Below, piece after piece: positions 34,800 through 44,149 of a stretch of 53,735 nucleotides of DNA. Positions within the stretch are counted from its first letter, which is position 1; each line of letters starts with the position of its first letter. Both the position numbers and the translations under genes were made by a program. This DNA comes from Klebsiella pneumoniae. Its GTDB lineage: Bacteria > Myxococcota_A > UBA9042. The DNA lies in contig CAMDBH010000018.1 in NCBI GenBank assembly GCA_945889325.1, positions 1-53,735 on the forward strand. The letters run 5' to 3'. The notes below the pieces were generated by a model, which searched no databases, was not told the origin of the DNA, and worked only from the letters and a program-made list of their open reading frames with translations.

Positions 34800-35012
34800 T
34801 TATTCGGCGGCGGTTGCGGCTTCCTCAGCACTCACAAGCGGAGCGAGCACCTGATGGCCGCGGTAGGTGCCGCATTCGGCACAGACGTGATGCGGCCGCG
34901 TGGCTGCGCGGCATTTGCTGCAAGTGCCGATCGTCGGCTTGGGAAGAATATCCCACTGCGCGCGCCGACTTGCGGTCTTGGAATTGGACATGCGTTTCTT
35001 TGGAACGGCCAT
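34800..35012 (-). CDS. rpmF: Ribosomal protein L32
   Basis: Small zinc-ribbon protein of the 50S subunit. MAVPKKRMSNSKTASRRAQW is the invariant N-terminus, and CSKC with CAEC supplies four Cys ligands. 70 residues, slightly longer than usual at the Ala/Glu-rich tail. GGAGGATCCC precedes ATG 35012. It follows yceD as in most bacteria, but plsX does not follow it here. Confidence 0.95.
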   Translation of the reverse strand: MAVPKKRMSNSKTASRRAQWDILPKPTIGTCSKCRAATRPHHVCAECGTYRGHQVLAPLVSAEEAATAAE

Positions 35013-35116
35013 GGGATCCTCCGGATAACTCGCGAAATATAAAAAACTTGCTCGCGACTGAAATGAACTTGACTGAAAGGTTGCTGCGAAAAAAATAGCT
35101 GAACTGGATGAAGAAA

Positions 35117-35695
35117 CTAATTCTTGCTCTGCTGCACGATCTCAAGACCAGCCAGCGCGGCCCACGGCGACGGTGCGCCATCATCGACCCCAGAAGTGTA
35201 ACAATTTTGCGGCATTGTGCACGTTTCGCTGTTGCGGTTGATGCCGCATTGCGGGCACACGCCCAGGCAAGTTTCACTGCACAGCGGCACGTCGGGCAGA
35301 GCCAAGATCAAATGCTCAATGCAGAGATCATCGAGAAAAATCGTGGCGCCATCGTGTTCACTTACATCTGGGTCGGCATCAAAATCGGACGCTGAATCAT
35401 AGGGATCGCCAGCATCTAACTGACCCTTGCCGACAAAATGATGATCAAATTCGGCGCTAGCGAGCATTTGCGCCGATGCTGCGCAACGGCTACAGGGAAA
35501 GCCAAAGCCTGCCCTGATTTCACCATGAATTTCAACAACATCTGCGGTGCGCGTCGCGGTTATTGCGACGTGGGCCACTGCTTCCTGGGCGACAAATGCA
35601 TCGCCCAAGCGCTCCGCGCACCAATGCATCGGCAACGCCGCGCGCAACTGCGTCGGCGTTGAGGAGAGGTCGGCGATTTTCAGCAGCAGGGGCAC
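35117..35695 (-). CDS. yceD: YceD/DUF177 family protein
   Basis: 192 residues from a GTG start at 35695, chosen because the family begins near a KIADL-type strand; the frame upstream is an Arg/Ser-rich extension overlapping the promoter. Family features are FPCSRCAA in the middle, an acidic DPYDSASDFDADPDVSEHD stretch, and the C-terminal block LCIEHLILALPDVPLCSETC..CPQCG. DUF177 proteins are almost always next to rpmF, as here, and are implicated in rRNA/ribosome accumulation. Confidence 0.85.
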   Translation of the reverse strand: MPLLLKIADLSSTPTQLRAALPMHWCAERLGDAFVAQEAVAHVAITATRTADVVEIHGEIRAGFGFPCSRCAASAQMLASAEFDHHFVGKGQLDAGDPYDSASDFDADPDVSEHDGATIFLDDLCIEHLILALPDVPLCSETCLGVCPQCGINRNSETCTMPQNCYTSGVDDGAPSPWAALAGLEIVQQSKN

Positions 35696-35738
35696 AGAAA
35701 ACTCACTGGAATAATTTGGCAATACCCACGCGCTTGGA

Positions 35739-35756
35739 CCGCAACTGTGGTTGCGG
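35739..35756 (-). promoter_or_regulatory. Leader hairpin upstream of yceD-rpmF
   Basis: CCGCAAC-CACA-GTTGCGG on the minus strand: a perfect 7-bp stem with a 4-base loop in the predicted 5' leader of yceD. No U tract follows, so it is not a classical terminator. It could stabilise the message or mediate regulation. Confidence 0.4.
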
Positions 35757-35774
35757 CGGCGAGCAGGGGCGCGC

Positions 35775-35803
35775 ATGCTAGAAGCGTCGTCGCCGCGTGT
35801 CAA
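35775..35803 (-). promoter_or_regulatory. Sigma-70 promoter of the yceD-rpmF operon
   Basis: On the minus strand TTGACA (35803-35798, perfect), a 17-base spacer and TAGCAT (35780-35775). The predicted start is near 35768, about 70 bases before the yceD start codon. Confidence 0.65.
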
Positions 35804-35898
35804 TGCAAAACAGTGTGCAACCGCTGAAGGTCCCCAGATTCACGGGTAGCGCAAACGCCATTCATCTGAGTCGCGCAAGAATTTACGCGCAGCATTGG

Positions 35899-36276
35899 CT
35901 ACTTTGCTTTGCTCTTCGCCAGCGGCTTTTCCTCGGCGGTCGGCGCATGCGGCGGATCGGCTGCGGCAATTTGGTTGCCGGAAGTAAACGGCACCGGCGA
36001 CCACGGGTCCCACTTGCCGCCATTGCGCATCCGCATGCGATTGGGTGCAAATCCGCGATGTTCCAGCTGAGCGACAAAACGTTGCAGCAGCGTTTCAAAA
36101 TCCGCCGCTTCGCGAATGATAAATTGGATGACGAGGTGAAAGGGATCGGAGCACTGGGTTTCAGCAAATAGGCGTTTGCGCTTGCGCTCTTCCTTTTCAA
36201 ACACCGTGACTTGAAAAATCAAGTCGCGTCCGAGCTTGCTCGCTTCCAATTGGAAACGGGAATGTTCCGTGATCAC
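35899..36276 (-). CDS. Small soluble protein of unknown function
   Basis: 125 residues from GTG 36276, chosen for the GAGGGG site eight bases upstream; a GTG at 36297 is possible. Beta-rich first half (SRFQLEASKLGRDLIFQVTVFEK), then a charged stretch and QFIIREAADFETLLQRFVAQLEHRGF. The C-terminus is Pro/Lys-rich. No signal peptide. No family recognised. It has its own promoter and diverges from the zinc-ribbon/TPR gene. Confidence 0.6.
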   Translation of the reverse strand: MITEHSRFQLEASKLGRDLIFQVTVFEKEERKRKRLFAETQCSDPFHLVIQFIIREAADFETLLQRFVAQLEHRGFAPNRMRMRNGGKWDPWSPVPFTSGNQIAAADPPHAPTAEEKPLAKSKAK

Positions 36277-36320
36277 TGGGAGCCCCTCAACCAGCACCGT
36301 TGCCTGCGCCGCCGTCCGGC

Positions 36321-36349
36321 ATGGTCGTGCGCGACGCAGCCCATGTCAA
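36321..36349 (-). promoter_or_regulatory. Sigma-70-like promoter for the small unknown gene
   Basis: On the minus strand a perfect TTGACA (36349-36344), a 17-base spacer and GACCAT (36326-36321; three of six). The start would be near 36314, about 38 bases before GTG 36276. Confidence 0.45.
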
Positions 36350-36387
36350 GCCGCGCTGCAAGACATTTGACAGCGATTGGGCAATAA

Positions 36388-36416
36388 TTGACCCTTTGGC
36401 TTGCGCAAGGTAGCGT
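36388..36416 (+). promoter_or_regulatory. Sigma-70-like promoter candidate for zinc-ribbon/TPR gene
   Basis: TTGACC (36388-36393), a 17-base spacer and TAGCGT (36411-36416). The -10 is weak. The start near 36424 would leave an 85-base leader before TTG 36509. Confidence 0.35.
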
Positions 36417-36508
36417 CGCGTTTGCGAACGCGACCCGTCGGCTCGCCCGCAGAAACGCGCCATGCGCGGCGGCCTGTCGCCAATCGCCCAAGACCATGGG
36501 GTTTTTTC

Positions 36509-39500
36509 TTGAACGTCCGTTGCCCAAATTGCAGTGCCGTCTTTCCCGTCAGCCAATCCAGTGACAAGGCTGGCGGTACAGTCGAGTGCCCCCTGTGTTT
36601 GTTGCGTTTTGTACCCGAACGCGAAAACACGGACAGCATCAAGAGCAAGCCATTGCAAGTCAGTGGCACGGCTGATCCGTCCCTTTCCTCGATGGCCGAT
36701 CTGACGCACGGCAACACGACGATGTTGCAGCCAAGTGCGATGGGCAAGCCGGACTGGGCGGCGCAACCCGCTGTTGAATCGGTGGAAAAGCCGGCCGCGG
36801 CACCCGCTAGGTCCGCAACCCATGAAGTCGATTTTGCCCATGACAGCGCTGGCGTGATCGATTTTGATGCCTTGCTTTCAGATGCCGTTCAAGCCGTTCA
36901 AAAAGCGCCAACAAGCCAGAAGGCCAGTCCTTTTGGCCGCATGTCGGCCCCGCGCACCAGCTCAGTCATCAGCGAAGAGGCCATTTTTGCTCCGGGATCG
37001 CGGCCAGCGCCAGCCGCTCTCAAAATAAGCGCCGAAGCACCGGATGCAGATTCGCTTTTTGAAAGTGGCAGTCCATCGCTGTTTCACGATCCGCAATTCG
37101 CTTCAGCCGCCACCCATGGCGAGGACGACAATGTCGTGCAGCGGCCGCGGATCGAGTTGCCGCGGCGGGCGCTGCCAGCGAAAAGTCAACTCGTCCGCAA
37201 GATCGTGCAGGGCTTGATCACGGCGGCGTTGGCGATCGGCATCTTGGGCGTCGGATCGGAATTTGTCGGATTTGGCTATTTTGGCAGCAAGTTCTGGTTG
37301 AACCGCAAAACAGTGGTCAAGGCCAAAGTCAAAGCCCTGTCGCTGGCCGAACTCAAGGTGCCGGTAGCGCTTTTGGACACCCGTGAGTCGTATGAAGCCG
37401 AGATTCGCCGTCTAGAGCAACTGGCCAACGGGCACGGCAATGACCCGCAATTGCAACAGGCGCTCGCCGATCGGTATTTGGACTTGCTGGAGAGATATCC
37501 TACACAATTTCGGGAGGTTGTTCAGTATCACAAGCGCCTGACCCAATTGCTGGCAACGCTCAAGAAGCCGGCGCGTCTTGCTGCACTGGAGATGCTGGCG
37601 GATGCCAATCTGGTCGGAGCGGTCAAGCAATTGGCAACGCTAGACGCCGGATCTTTTGATGATCAAGGGGTTGCTGTGCGGATCCGGCTCGCTGACGTCG
37701 AGCAACAACTCATGACCGACGCCCTGACCAATCCCGGCCTGACTTCGGCACCCGATGTCGATCCGTTGCGCAAAAAGCTTGAACATTCTGTGGAGTTGGA
37801 CAAAGCAGCAGCGCAAATGAACGCCATGCGGGAAGCGGTGCAGACCGCGGCCAACGCGACCAAATTCACAATGCTGGACGCGGTGTTGCAAGACCGACTT
37901 GGGGCTTTTGATAAAGTCGTTACCCTTTTGGAACCACTGGTGGCCAAAGCGGAAAGCCACACGGAGGCTTGGTTGGTGTTGGGCACGGCGCAGATCGAAC
38001 GCAGTGAGATGGCGCGCGCCACGGCGCAATTGGCGGAAGCGCATCGCTTGGCCACCGAACAGAAAAGCCGTTTGTTCGCCAAGCGCGCGTTGATGATGGA
38101 TGCGCGGCTGGCGGCCAAGAAGGGCGAACCCAGCAAGATGATTTCAATTCTTCAGGAAGCGCTGGCGCTCACACCCACCGACGAACTCACGACCATCCGG
38201 CTTGGGCGTTTGCTGATGCTGCACAAGCGTTCTGAAGAAGCGAAGGCCTTGCTGGTCGGTGCCAAGAAAAAGCTGAATTTTCAGTCGATTGCCTTTGAAG
38301 TCGCCTTGGTGGAGTACTGGCTCAACGTCAACCGCAATGAAGATGCATTGGAAGAGATCAAGGAAGCGACCAAGTTCTATCCGGATTCCGTCGACTTGCT
38401 GTACCTGCGCGGCCAGGTCGAGGACAAGGAATCGCATTTTGCGACCGCGCGGGACACGTTTGCGCAGGTGATCCAGCGAGAGCCGCGCCACCTGCGCGCG
38501 ATTATGCGCTTGGCCGAACTGCAAGCGGTGGCGGGCAAGCACGACGAAGCGCTGACGACGCTGGTCAATGCCCGCAAGATCCTTGGCGACGACGAAGAAA
38601 TTCTGCGCCTGACGTCAGAAGAACTGCTTGCGCTGCGCCGAGATGTCGAAGGACGCGCGGTCTTGACGATCCTTTTGCGCCTGTCGCCGCAAAACCGCAC
38701 CTATTTGCTGCGCGCGGCCAAGATGGATCTGCATAGCGGTGAAGTCGACCGCGCGCTGGGCTTTTTACGGCAACTGCGGGCAAACAAAGCGTTAGATCGC
38801 GAAGCGGCCATGCAGTTGGCGCAAGCGCTGGCGAGCAAAAATCAACCGGATGAGGCGGCGGCCACAGTGCTGCCGTTTGCGGAAAGTGCGCCGTCCGACG
38901 TGGAACTCAACACGCTGACAGGCACTTATTTAATTGATTCAAAGGACTACGATCGAGCGCAGACCGTGCTTGACCGCGCTGCGGAGACGGCCAATGGCAA
39001 AAGCCCGGATACGCTGTATCAATTTGGCCGCTTGGCTTTTCGGCGCGGAGAAATCGAACAGGGCATTGCGCGGATTCGCCAAGCGATTGGCCTAGATGGC
39101 CTGGCATGGTGGTACCGCATGGAACTCGCTCGCAATTTGTTCGACGAAAAATCGCGCAAAGGCGCACGCGAAACGGCCGTGGTCGAGCTCAACACCATTT
39201 TGTCGGGCGAGGCGAATTATGCGACCGCTCGGCGCCCAGTGACCGCGATCGCCGACGTCCACCGGATGCTCGCGCGATCGTTTATCGATCAACTGCGCTA
39301 CGCCCAAGCCGTGCCGCACCTGCGCGCCGTGCTTGAAAAAGAACCCAATGATGCCGATACGCTGGTGATGCTCGGCCATGCGCTGTACGCCACGGGTTCA
39401 AAAGATGCCCAGCCCGTGCTGCGCGACGTGCTGCGCATGCGTCCCAGCGATGCGCGCGCCGCGCTTTATTTGGGCCTGACATCTCTCAACGCCGGGCAAA

Positions 39501-39715
39501 CCAGCGATGCCTTGAAATGGTTGCAACAAGCCGTTGCCAATGGCGGCGAGGACGTGGCGGAGGCTTGGTTTCACATGGCTTTGATCTACAAGGAACGCGA
39601 TCAGGGACCGGCAGCCAAGCGCGCTATCGAACAGTTCTTGAAGCTCGCGCCGAAAAACCATGAATTTCGCAAAGATGCCGAAGGTATTCGCCGGGTGTTG
39701 AGCGGCAATCACTAG
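36509..39715 (+). CDS. Zinc-ribbon, single-pass membrane, TPR-array protein
   Basis: About 1068 residues from TTG 36509 (GGGG upstream), which places the zinc ribbon VRCPNCSAVFPV..ECPLCLLRFVP at the very N-terminus, as in MJ0042-type domains. A disordered Ala/Ser/Pro region (about 60-225) is followed by one transmembrane helix (about 235-260, GLITAALAIGILGVGSEFVGF). A long TPR/HAT-like helical array then fills the remaining 750 residues (AEAHRLATEQKSRLFAKRAL, ALVEYWLNVNRNEDALEEIK, LAFRRGEIEQGIARIRQAIG). The zinc ribbon should be cytoplasmic and the TPR array periplasmic. Myxobacterial motility and envelope machines use proteins of this layout; the specific role here is unknown. Confidence 0.8.
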   Translation: MNVRCPNCSAVFPVSQSSDKAGGTVECPLCLLRFVPERENTDSIKSKPLQVSGTADPSLSSMADLTHGNTTMLQPSAMGKPDWAAQPAVESVEKPAAAPARSATHEVDFAHDSAGVIDFDALLSDAVQAVQKAPTSQKASPFGRMSAPRTSSVISEEAIFAPGSRPAPAALKISAEAPDADSLFESGSPSLFHDPQFASAATHGEDDNVVQRPRIELPRRALPAKSQLVRKIVQGLITAALAIGILGVGSEFVGFGYFGSKFWLNRKTVVKAKVKALSLAELKVPVALLDTRESYEAEIRRLEQLANGHGNDPQLQQALADRYLDLLERYPTQFREVVQYHKRLTQLLATLKKPARLAALEMLADANLVGAVKQLATLDAGSFDDQGVAVRIRLADVEQQLMTDALTNPGLTSAPDVDPLRKKLEHSVELDKAAAQMNAMREAVQTAANATKFTMLDAVLQDRLGAFDKVVTLLEPLVAKAESHTEAWLVLGTAQIERSEMARATAQLAEAHRLATEQKSRLFAKRALMMDARLAAKKGEPSKMISILQEALALTPTDELTTIRLGRLLMLHKRSEEAKALLVGAKKKLNFQSIAFEVALVEYWLNVNRNEDALEEIKEATKFYPDSVDLLYLRGQVEDKESHFATARDTFAQVIQREPRHLRAIMRLAELQAVAGKHDEALTTLVNARKILGDDEEILRLTSEELLALRRDVEGRAVLTILLRLSPQNRTYLLRAAKMDLHSGEVDRALGFLRQLRANKALDREAAMQLAQALASKNQPDEAAATVLPFAESAPSDVELNTLTGTYLIDSKDYDRAQTVLDRAAETANGKSPDTLYQFGRLAFRRGEIEQGIARIRQAIGLDGLAWWYRMELARNLFDEKSRKGARETAVVELNTILSGEANYATARRPVTAIADVHRMLARSFIDQLRYAQAVPHLRAVLEKEPNDADTLVMLGHALYATGSKDAQPVLRDVLRMRPSDARAALYLGLTSLNAGQTSDALKWLQQAVANGGEDVAEAWFHMALIYKERDQGPAAKRAIEQFLKLAPKNHEFRKDAEGIRRVLSGNH

Positions 39716-39775
39716 GGTATGGTTCCGCGCGCAGCAAGCGGCGCCCCTACATGCGCGAATTAGTTAGAATTGGTA

Positions 39776-42700
39776 TCACAAACCGATTTGCAAGTAGCCA
39801 GCCGTATCCCCCAGTTCACCAAATGCATGGGCAAAGCCAAGGCGAACGCTGGCAGCCGCGGTGTAACCCACTGAATAATCTAGCCGCAGTTCGGTGCCGA
39901 CCGATGCAAGCGATCCCTGGCCAAAGCGGCGATCGCTCGTGGGCCAAAAGGCGGTCGCGACATCGCAAAAGCCGATCCAACTCAGACGTCCGGCATAAAC
40001 AGGCAATAAATCAGGACCTTGGCCGATATCCGCCACCGGCAGATTGACTTGCAGACCGCCCCAAGCCAAGCCGTTGCCCGCTAGACGCTCGGCCGCAGAC
40101 CCTGCGCCGCGCACGATCGCACCCTGACCGGCTCCGACGCCGAGAATCGCCCATGGATCAAGTGGTTGTACGCCATGAATGTAAAATGCCGGCGTGCCAT
40201 CTGGGGCGACAGGGACAAAGCTGACGCTGGCACGGGTTGCCAGCACCGCGCGGCGACCGAGCGGAAAATTGTGCGCCGTCGCCAAATCCGCAGCGAATCT
40301 GCGGCGATCTCCGGTCAAACCGCGGTCGGACCAGGCGATGCGTCCGGAAATCCGGTGCAGCCTTTCTGTGGCGATGGAACTTGGAAACGCTTGGGCATAG
40401 GTCCAACCGCCGCCAAAATCCAAACTGTTTTCCAGACCGGTCCAAGGTTCAACGGGCGGTGGCCCGCCGGGGTCGTAGGGAAATCGCGAACGAAAATCAA
40501 GACTTTTTAACGTGCTGTAGACAACCCGCGCGCCGGCGTCGATGCCCCAAGCGGAGCGCAAATCGGCCACGCTCCAACCGCCGCCGAAACGTCCACCGAC
40601 TCGCCGCGTCGGCAGATAGAAACTAGAGAAACCATTGCGGCCAACGGTTGCGCCATCTTGCAACGCGACATCGAACGTCCACGTCGGTTCATAGCGCGTC
40701 AATTTCGCGTTGGCCAATAGCACCAACTGCGTGCCATCCATGCGGATTTGTCCCGTCGTCGTCGCGGTCACAAAGTTGAGGGGATCCTGCTGCAACAGTT
40801 GCGCACCGACGTAGTTGGAGGTCGCAAAATCGTTGAGAATCGCTGTGGAACTGTACAACGGCGCCCAAGTAAACGGCACGCGTTGGCGGCGCACGCGATA
40901 CGGCGCCGAAGCGACCTCAACGTCTTTGGGCGCGTAAGCCAAACCGCCGGCGGACGGTGCTTGGACGTCGGTCGCTGCGGTCGGCAGGGCGACGAAGTCG
41001 GCGAACGGCAGTGCCAAATAGACTTCCAAGCCATTGCCGTGGTGACGAATCGTCAAAGTTGCCGCCGCGTCCACGGCTGCCGAGGCGATGCCGGTTAGCG
41101 TACGCGTGCGCAATTGCCAAACACCGGTGGCCAAATCCAGTTCGGCCGCGTCGCGGTACAATCCTGTTTGAATCAAGCCAGCTAACCGAGGTTGGCCATT
41201 GCGAAAAAACGCGTGCAAATCGGCAACCCAAGTGACGCGGTCTGCGATTTTCGTGCGCCGCAGTCGATCGCTCGCCGAGGTCCAAGTGAGCAGTTCCTGA
41301 GGATTCTTGACCGGTTGACCGTCGTATTCCCCAGAAAATAGCCGTCGTTCTCCGCCAACCCCAAGCGTCCAATACAACTTGCCATTGCCCGCTGCGATCG
41401 GACAATCCAGCGTCTGACCGATTGGCGCCGCGGGTAGCAAAAGTTCACTCAAATCATCGGTTTTGTCGGTTTGCGTTTGCGCCAAAGCGCGCTTTAGATC
41501 CAGCCGTCGAATGTCAGTTCTGCCCGCGCGAACTGCGACGTACAAAACTGAATTTGCTTGGGCATCCAAGGAGATGGCCCTTGCTCGGGCACCGTGGGTC
41601 AGCGCGACGGCCGGACCAGAAACGCCGCCGTCGGTGCCAAGCGGGACTGCGATCAACTCACTGAACAAATACAGGCGGTGGAACCGCCGGCCTTCGGTGA
41701 AAATCAGCCATTTGCCATCGGGGGTGACAAGCGGTTCATCGCAATCATAGGCGCAGGTGTACAGCACACCTGGTGTGATGTTTGCTGCTACGCCGTCGCC
41801 GCCAAGATCGCGTTTGCGCAAGAATTCAATGCGCCTTGGGGCATCGGCCGGCTGGCGCGCCCACAAGGCCCAAGTGCCGTCGCCGCTCCAACGCACGCGC
41901 CCGCGGTGCTCGCCGTCGCGGGTCAAGCGGCTGCCGTCGCCGCTGCTGGCTGCGAGAATCGCTGAACTTTGACTCGGATTTTCGCCCAGATCGACGCCGC
42001 TCGCTTGTTGCACATCACCGCGAACGCGGGCGGCAAAATGTTGGGTCGCGTCGTGCCACAGGTGCGTCAAACTGTGCTGCCAAACGGAGCGGCTGACGCC
42101 TTGAACGCCATAAGGAATCAATCTGCCGCCGTATTCGCCGGAAAAAGTGCGGATGCTGCCGTGGCCATAGTTCTGCGCGATGTCATCGAGCAAAAGGCTG
42201 CCGTAGACGTACCACGCGTTGCCACGCGGCCAGATCAACGGAGGCCCGCTCAATTGATCCAGATCCGGCCAAGTGCCATCCAAGGTTGCAGCACGCAAGT
42301 ACGCTAAAAAACTAGGACTATCCACGCGACCGCCGCGATCGGCCATGGCTGCGTCGCCGCCAGTGTGGCGGGTTTCAATGTGGGTGGCCAAACCTTCCAG
42401 AAAAAAACGCGGCAGCAAAAGATTGGGGAAGTAGCGAGGACCAAAGACCTTATTCACCAGCCACGGCAAGCCCGAAGTATCGCCCAGATGCAGAATGTGG
42501 CTGAATTCGTGAAACAGCAGCGCGCGCAGCCAATCGCCGTGGTCCGCCAGATCGCTGTCAGCGGCCGGTGGGTAGGCTTGCAGGTGTACGTGATCAAAGT
42601 AGATCGGCGTCGCATAACCATTGGCATTGTCAGCGTAATCGTCAATCGTGATGTGCAGCAGCTTGGGTTGGTAAGTAAACAGCGGCTGCAAATGCGCCCG

Positions 42701-42901
42701 CGCATCCACGTACGTCGCCAGGGCACGGCGAGCGAAATCCTCTAAATTCTTGGGGTAATGCACAGCAACGCCGGGAATTTGCAACGTGCGCCACTCGATG
42801 GCGCCGTCGCCGGCCCGCGCAGGCGTCGCGTGTGCAAAAAAAAGCAGCGTCAAAATCAAGACAAGCGGCGCTGGACTTACCTGCCGATGCAGAGACGGCA
42901 T
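39776..42901 (-). CDS. Fusion of HExxH peptidase, beta-propeller and outer-membrane barrel
   Basis: 1041 residues, ATG 42901 three bases after the E1-alpha stop. A signal peptide (TPARAG) precedes a gluzincin-type peptidase domain: HEFSH (131-135) and, 34 residues later, FLEGLATHIE supplying Glu169 as third zinc ligand. Residues about 320-620 form TolB/WD40-like propeller blades (VRWSGDGTWALWARQ, LVTPDGKWLIFTEGR). About 650-1041 is an Omp85/surface-antigen-like barrel (SGRIAWSDRGLTGDRRRFAADL, ASVRLGFAHAFGELGDTAGYL) ending in a hydrophobic residue. Such a three-part protein would hold a peptidase at the cell surface or in the periplasm, anchored by its own barrel. Confidence 0.8.
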   Translation of the reverse strand: MPSLHRQVSPAPLVLILTLLFFAHATPARAGDGAIEWRTLQIPGVAVHYPKNLEDFARRALATYVDARAHLQPLFTYQPKLLHITIDDYADNANGYATPIYFDHVHLQAYPPAADSDLADHGDWLRALLFHEFSHILHLGDTSGLPWLVNKVFGPRYFPNLLLPRFFLEGLATHIETRHTGGDAAMADRGGRVDSPSFLAYLRAATLDGTWPDLDQLSGPPLIWPRGNAWYVYGSLLLDDIAQNYGHGSIRTFSGEYGGRLIPYGVQGVSRSVWQHSLTHLWHDATQHFAARVRGDVQQASGVDLGENPSQSSAILAASSGDGSRLTRDGEHRGRVRWSGDGTWALWARQPADAPRRIEFLRKRDLGGDGVAANITPGVLYTCAYDCDEPLVTPDGKWLIFTEGRRFHRLYLFSELIAVPLGTDGGVSGPAVALTHGARARAISLDAQANSVLYVAVRAGRTDIRRLDLKRALAQTQTDKTDDLSELLLPAAPIGQTLDCPIAAGNGKLYWTLGVGGERRLFSGEYDGQPVKNPQELLTWTSASDRLRRTKIADRVTWVADLHAFFRNGQPRLAGLIQTGLYRDAAELDLATGVWQLRTRTLTGIASAAVDAAATLTIRHHGNGLEVYLALPFADFVALPTAATDVQAPSAGGLAYAPKDVEVASAPYRVRRQRVPFTWAPLYSSTAILNDFATSNYVGAQLLQQDPLNFVTATTTGQIRMDGTQLVLLANAKLTRYEPTWTFDVALQDGATVGRNGFSSFYLPTRRVGGRFGGGWSVADLRSAWGIDAGARVVYSTLKSLDFRSRFPYDPGGPPPVEPWTGLENSLDFGGGWTYAQAFPSSIATERLHRISGRIAWSDRGLTGDRRRFAADLATAHNFPLGRRAVLATRASVSFVPVAPDGTPAFYIHGVQPLDPWAILGVGAGQGAIVRGAGSAAERLAGNGLAWGGLQVNLPVADIGQGPDLLPVYAGRLSWIGFCDVATAFWPTSDRRFGQGSLASVGTELRLDYSVGYTAAASVRLGFAHAFGELGDTAGYLQIGL

Positions 42902-42904
42902 CTG

Positions 42905-44149
42905 CTAGCCGTGACCGGCGACAGATTCATTTTGCGCAGCAAGCACTTGGTCCATCTGGCGTTGCAAGTGCGGCGGCATGTCGGCAAACACATCTTCAAA
43001 CAGCCAGCGCAGCGGCGGCGGACCAATTTGTTCGACCTCGGTCAGGGTTGTGCGCACTTCCTCATCAAATTCTGCTTGCATCGCAGCTAGATCGTCGCCT
43101 TTTAGCACGCCGCGGGCTCGCAAATAATTGGCCAAGCGATCAATAGGGTCTAATTTCGCCCACTTTTGCGTAACAGCCTCATCGCGGTAGCGGCTCGGAT
43201 CATCTGAAGTCGAATGGGCGCCGACGCGATAGGTAACGGCCTCCACAAACACGGGCACACCGCCAACGCGCGCCGATTCCGCCGCTGCTTTGACCACGCG
43301 GTAAACCGCAAGCGCGTCGTTGCCATCCACTCTCGCGCCGGAAAGACCATAACCCAATGCTTTTACAGCCAATGTTGGGGATGCCACTTGCTTTTCAACC
43401 GGCGTTGAAATCGCCCACTGGTTGTTTTGCACGTACAAAACCAGCGGTAAACCTTGGCCTTTGGGGCGCATGACGCCTGCAAAAGTCATCGCCACGTGAA
43501 AATCGCCTTCACTCGTTGCACCATCGCCAATTGCCGCAAAAGTGATAGGTCGATCAGGCGCTTGGTGTTGTAGCGCCATCGCGTAGGCCGTGCCCACCGC
43601 CTGTGGCATTTGCGTGGCCATGACCGAGGACAGTGTGACGTAGCCGAGTTCGCGGCTGCCGTAATGACAAGGCATTTGGCGGCCTTTGGTGGTGACATCC
43701 TCGGCGTTGCCAAAAATTTGCGACAAATAGGTGCGCAACGGCCAGCCGCGGTGCAGCAACATGCCGCCTTCTCGCAGCGCCGGATGAATCCAATCGCGCA
43801 GTTGCAGCGCGTGGCCCGCGGCGATGGTCGCCGCTTCCTGACCGGTAGCGGCGCCATAAAAGCCAATTCTACCTTGGCGTTGCAGCGCAAGCATCCGTTC
43901 ATCGAGCACGCGCAGCCGCACCATCGAACGCAACATCGCCAGCGCATCCGCGTCAGGCACGCCGGTGCCATTTTCCAACGCCGCATCGGGCGCAACCGCC
44001 ACCCCGTCGGGGCGCAACACGCGAAACATGCCGCGCATCGACGCCTCGTCCTGCCGCGTAAACAGCGGAAATGGCGAGGTTGTTGTGTGTTCCAGATCGT
44101 GCGAAGCGGGGCTGCTAAGCGGTGTTTGCTCTGTTGGATTGCTTGTCAT
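42905..44149 (-). CDS. 2-oxoacid dehydrogenase E1 component, alpha subunit
   Basis: 414 residues from ATG 44149; the frame extends upstream but only the region from here is conserved-looking. ThDP-binding GDGATSEGDFHVAMTFAGV..VQNNQWAIS is the canonical GDG-N~25-NN motif. GFYGAATGQEAATIAAGHAL, LLHRGWPL and YRVGAHSTSDDPSRYR (phosphorylation-loop region) fit the branched-chain 2-oxoacid dehydrogenase E1-alpha type better than pyruvate dehydrogenase. The enzyme decarboxylates branched-chain 2-oxoacids in a multi-enzyme complex. The E1-beta, E2 and E3 genes are not in the window, so this subunit must pair with partners encoded elsewhere. Confidence 0.9.
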   Translation of the reverse strand: MTSNPTEQTPLSSPASHDLEHTTTSPFPLFTRQDEASMRGMFRVLRPDGVAVAPDAALENGTGVPDADALAMLRSMVRLRVLDERMLALQRQGRIGFYGAATGQEAATIAAGHALQLRDWIHPALREGGMLLHRGWPLRTYLSQIFGNAEDVTTKGRQMPCHYGSRELGYVTLSSVMATQMPQAVGTAYAMALQHQAPDRPITFAAIGDGATSEGDFHVAMTFAGVMRPKGQGLPLVLYVQNNQWAISTPVEKQVASPTLAVKALGYGLSGARVDGNDALAVYRVVKAAAESARVGGVPVFVEAVTYRVGAHSTSDDPSRYRDEAVTQKWAKLDPIDRLANYLRARGVLKGDDLAAMQAEFDEEVRTTLTEVEQIGPPPLRWLFEDVFADMPPHLQRQMDQVLAAQNESVAGHG

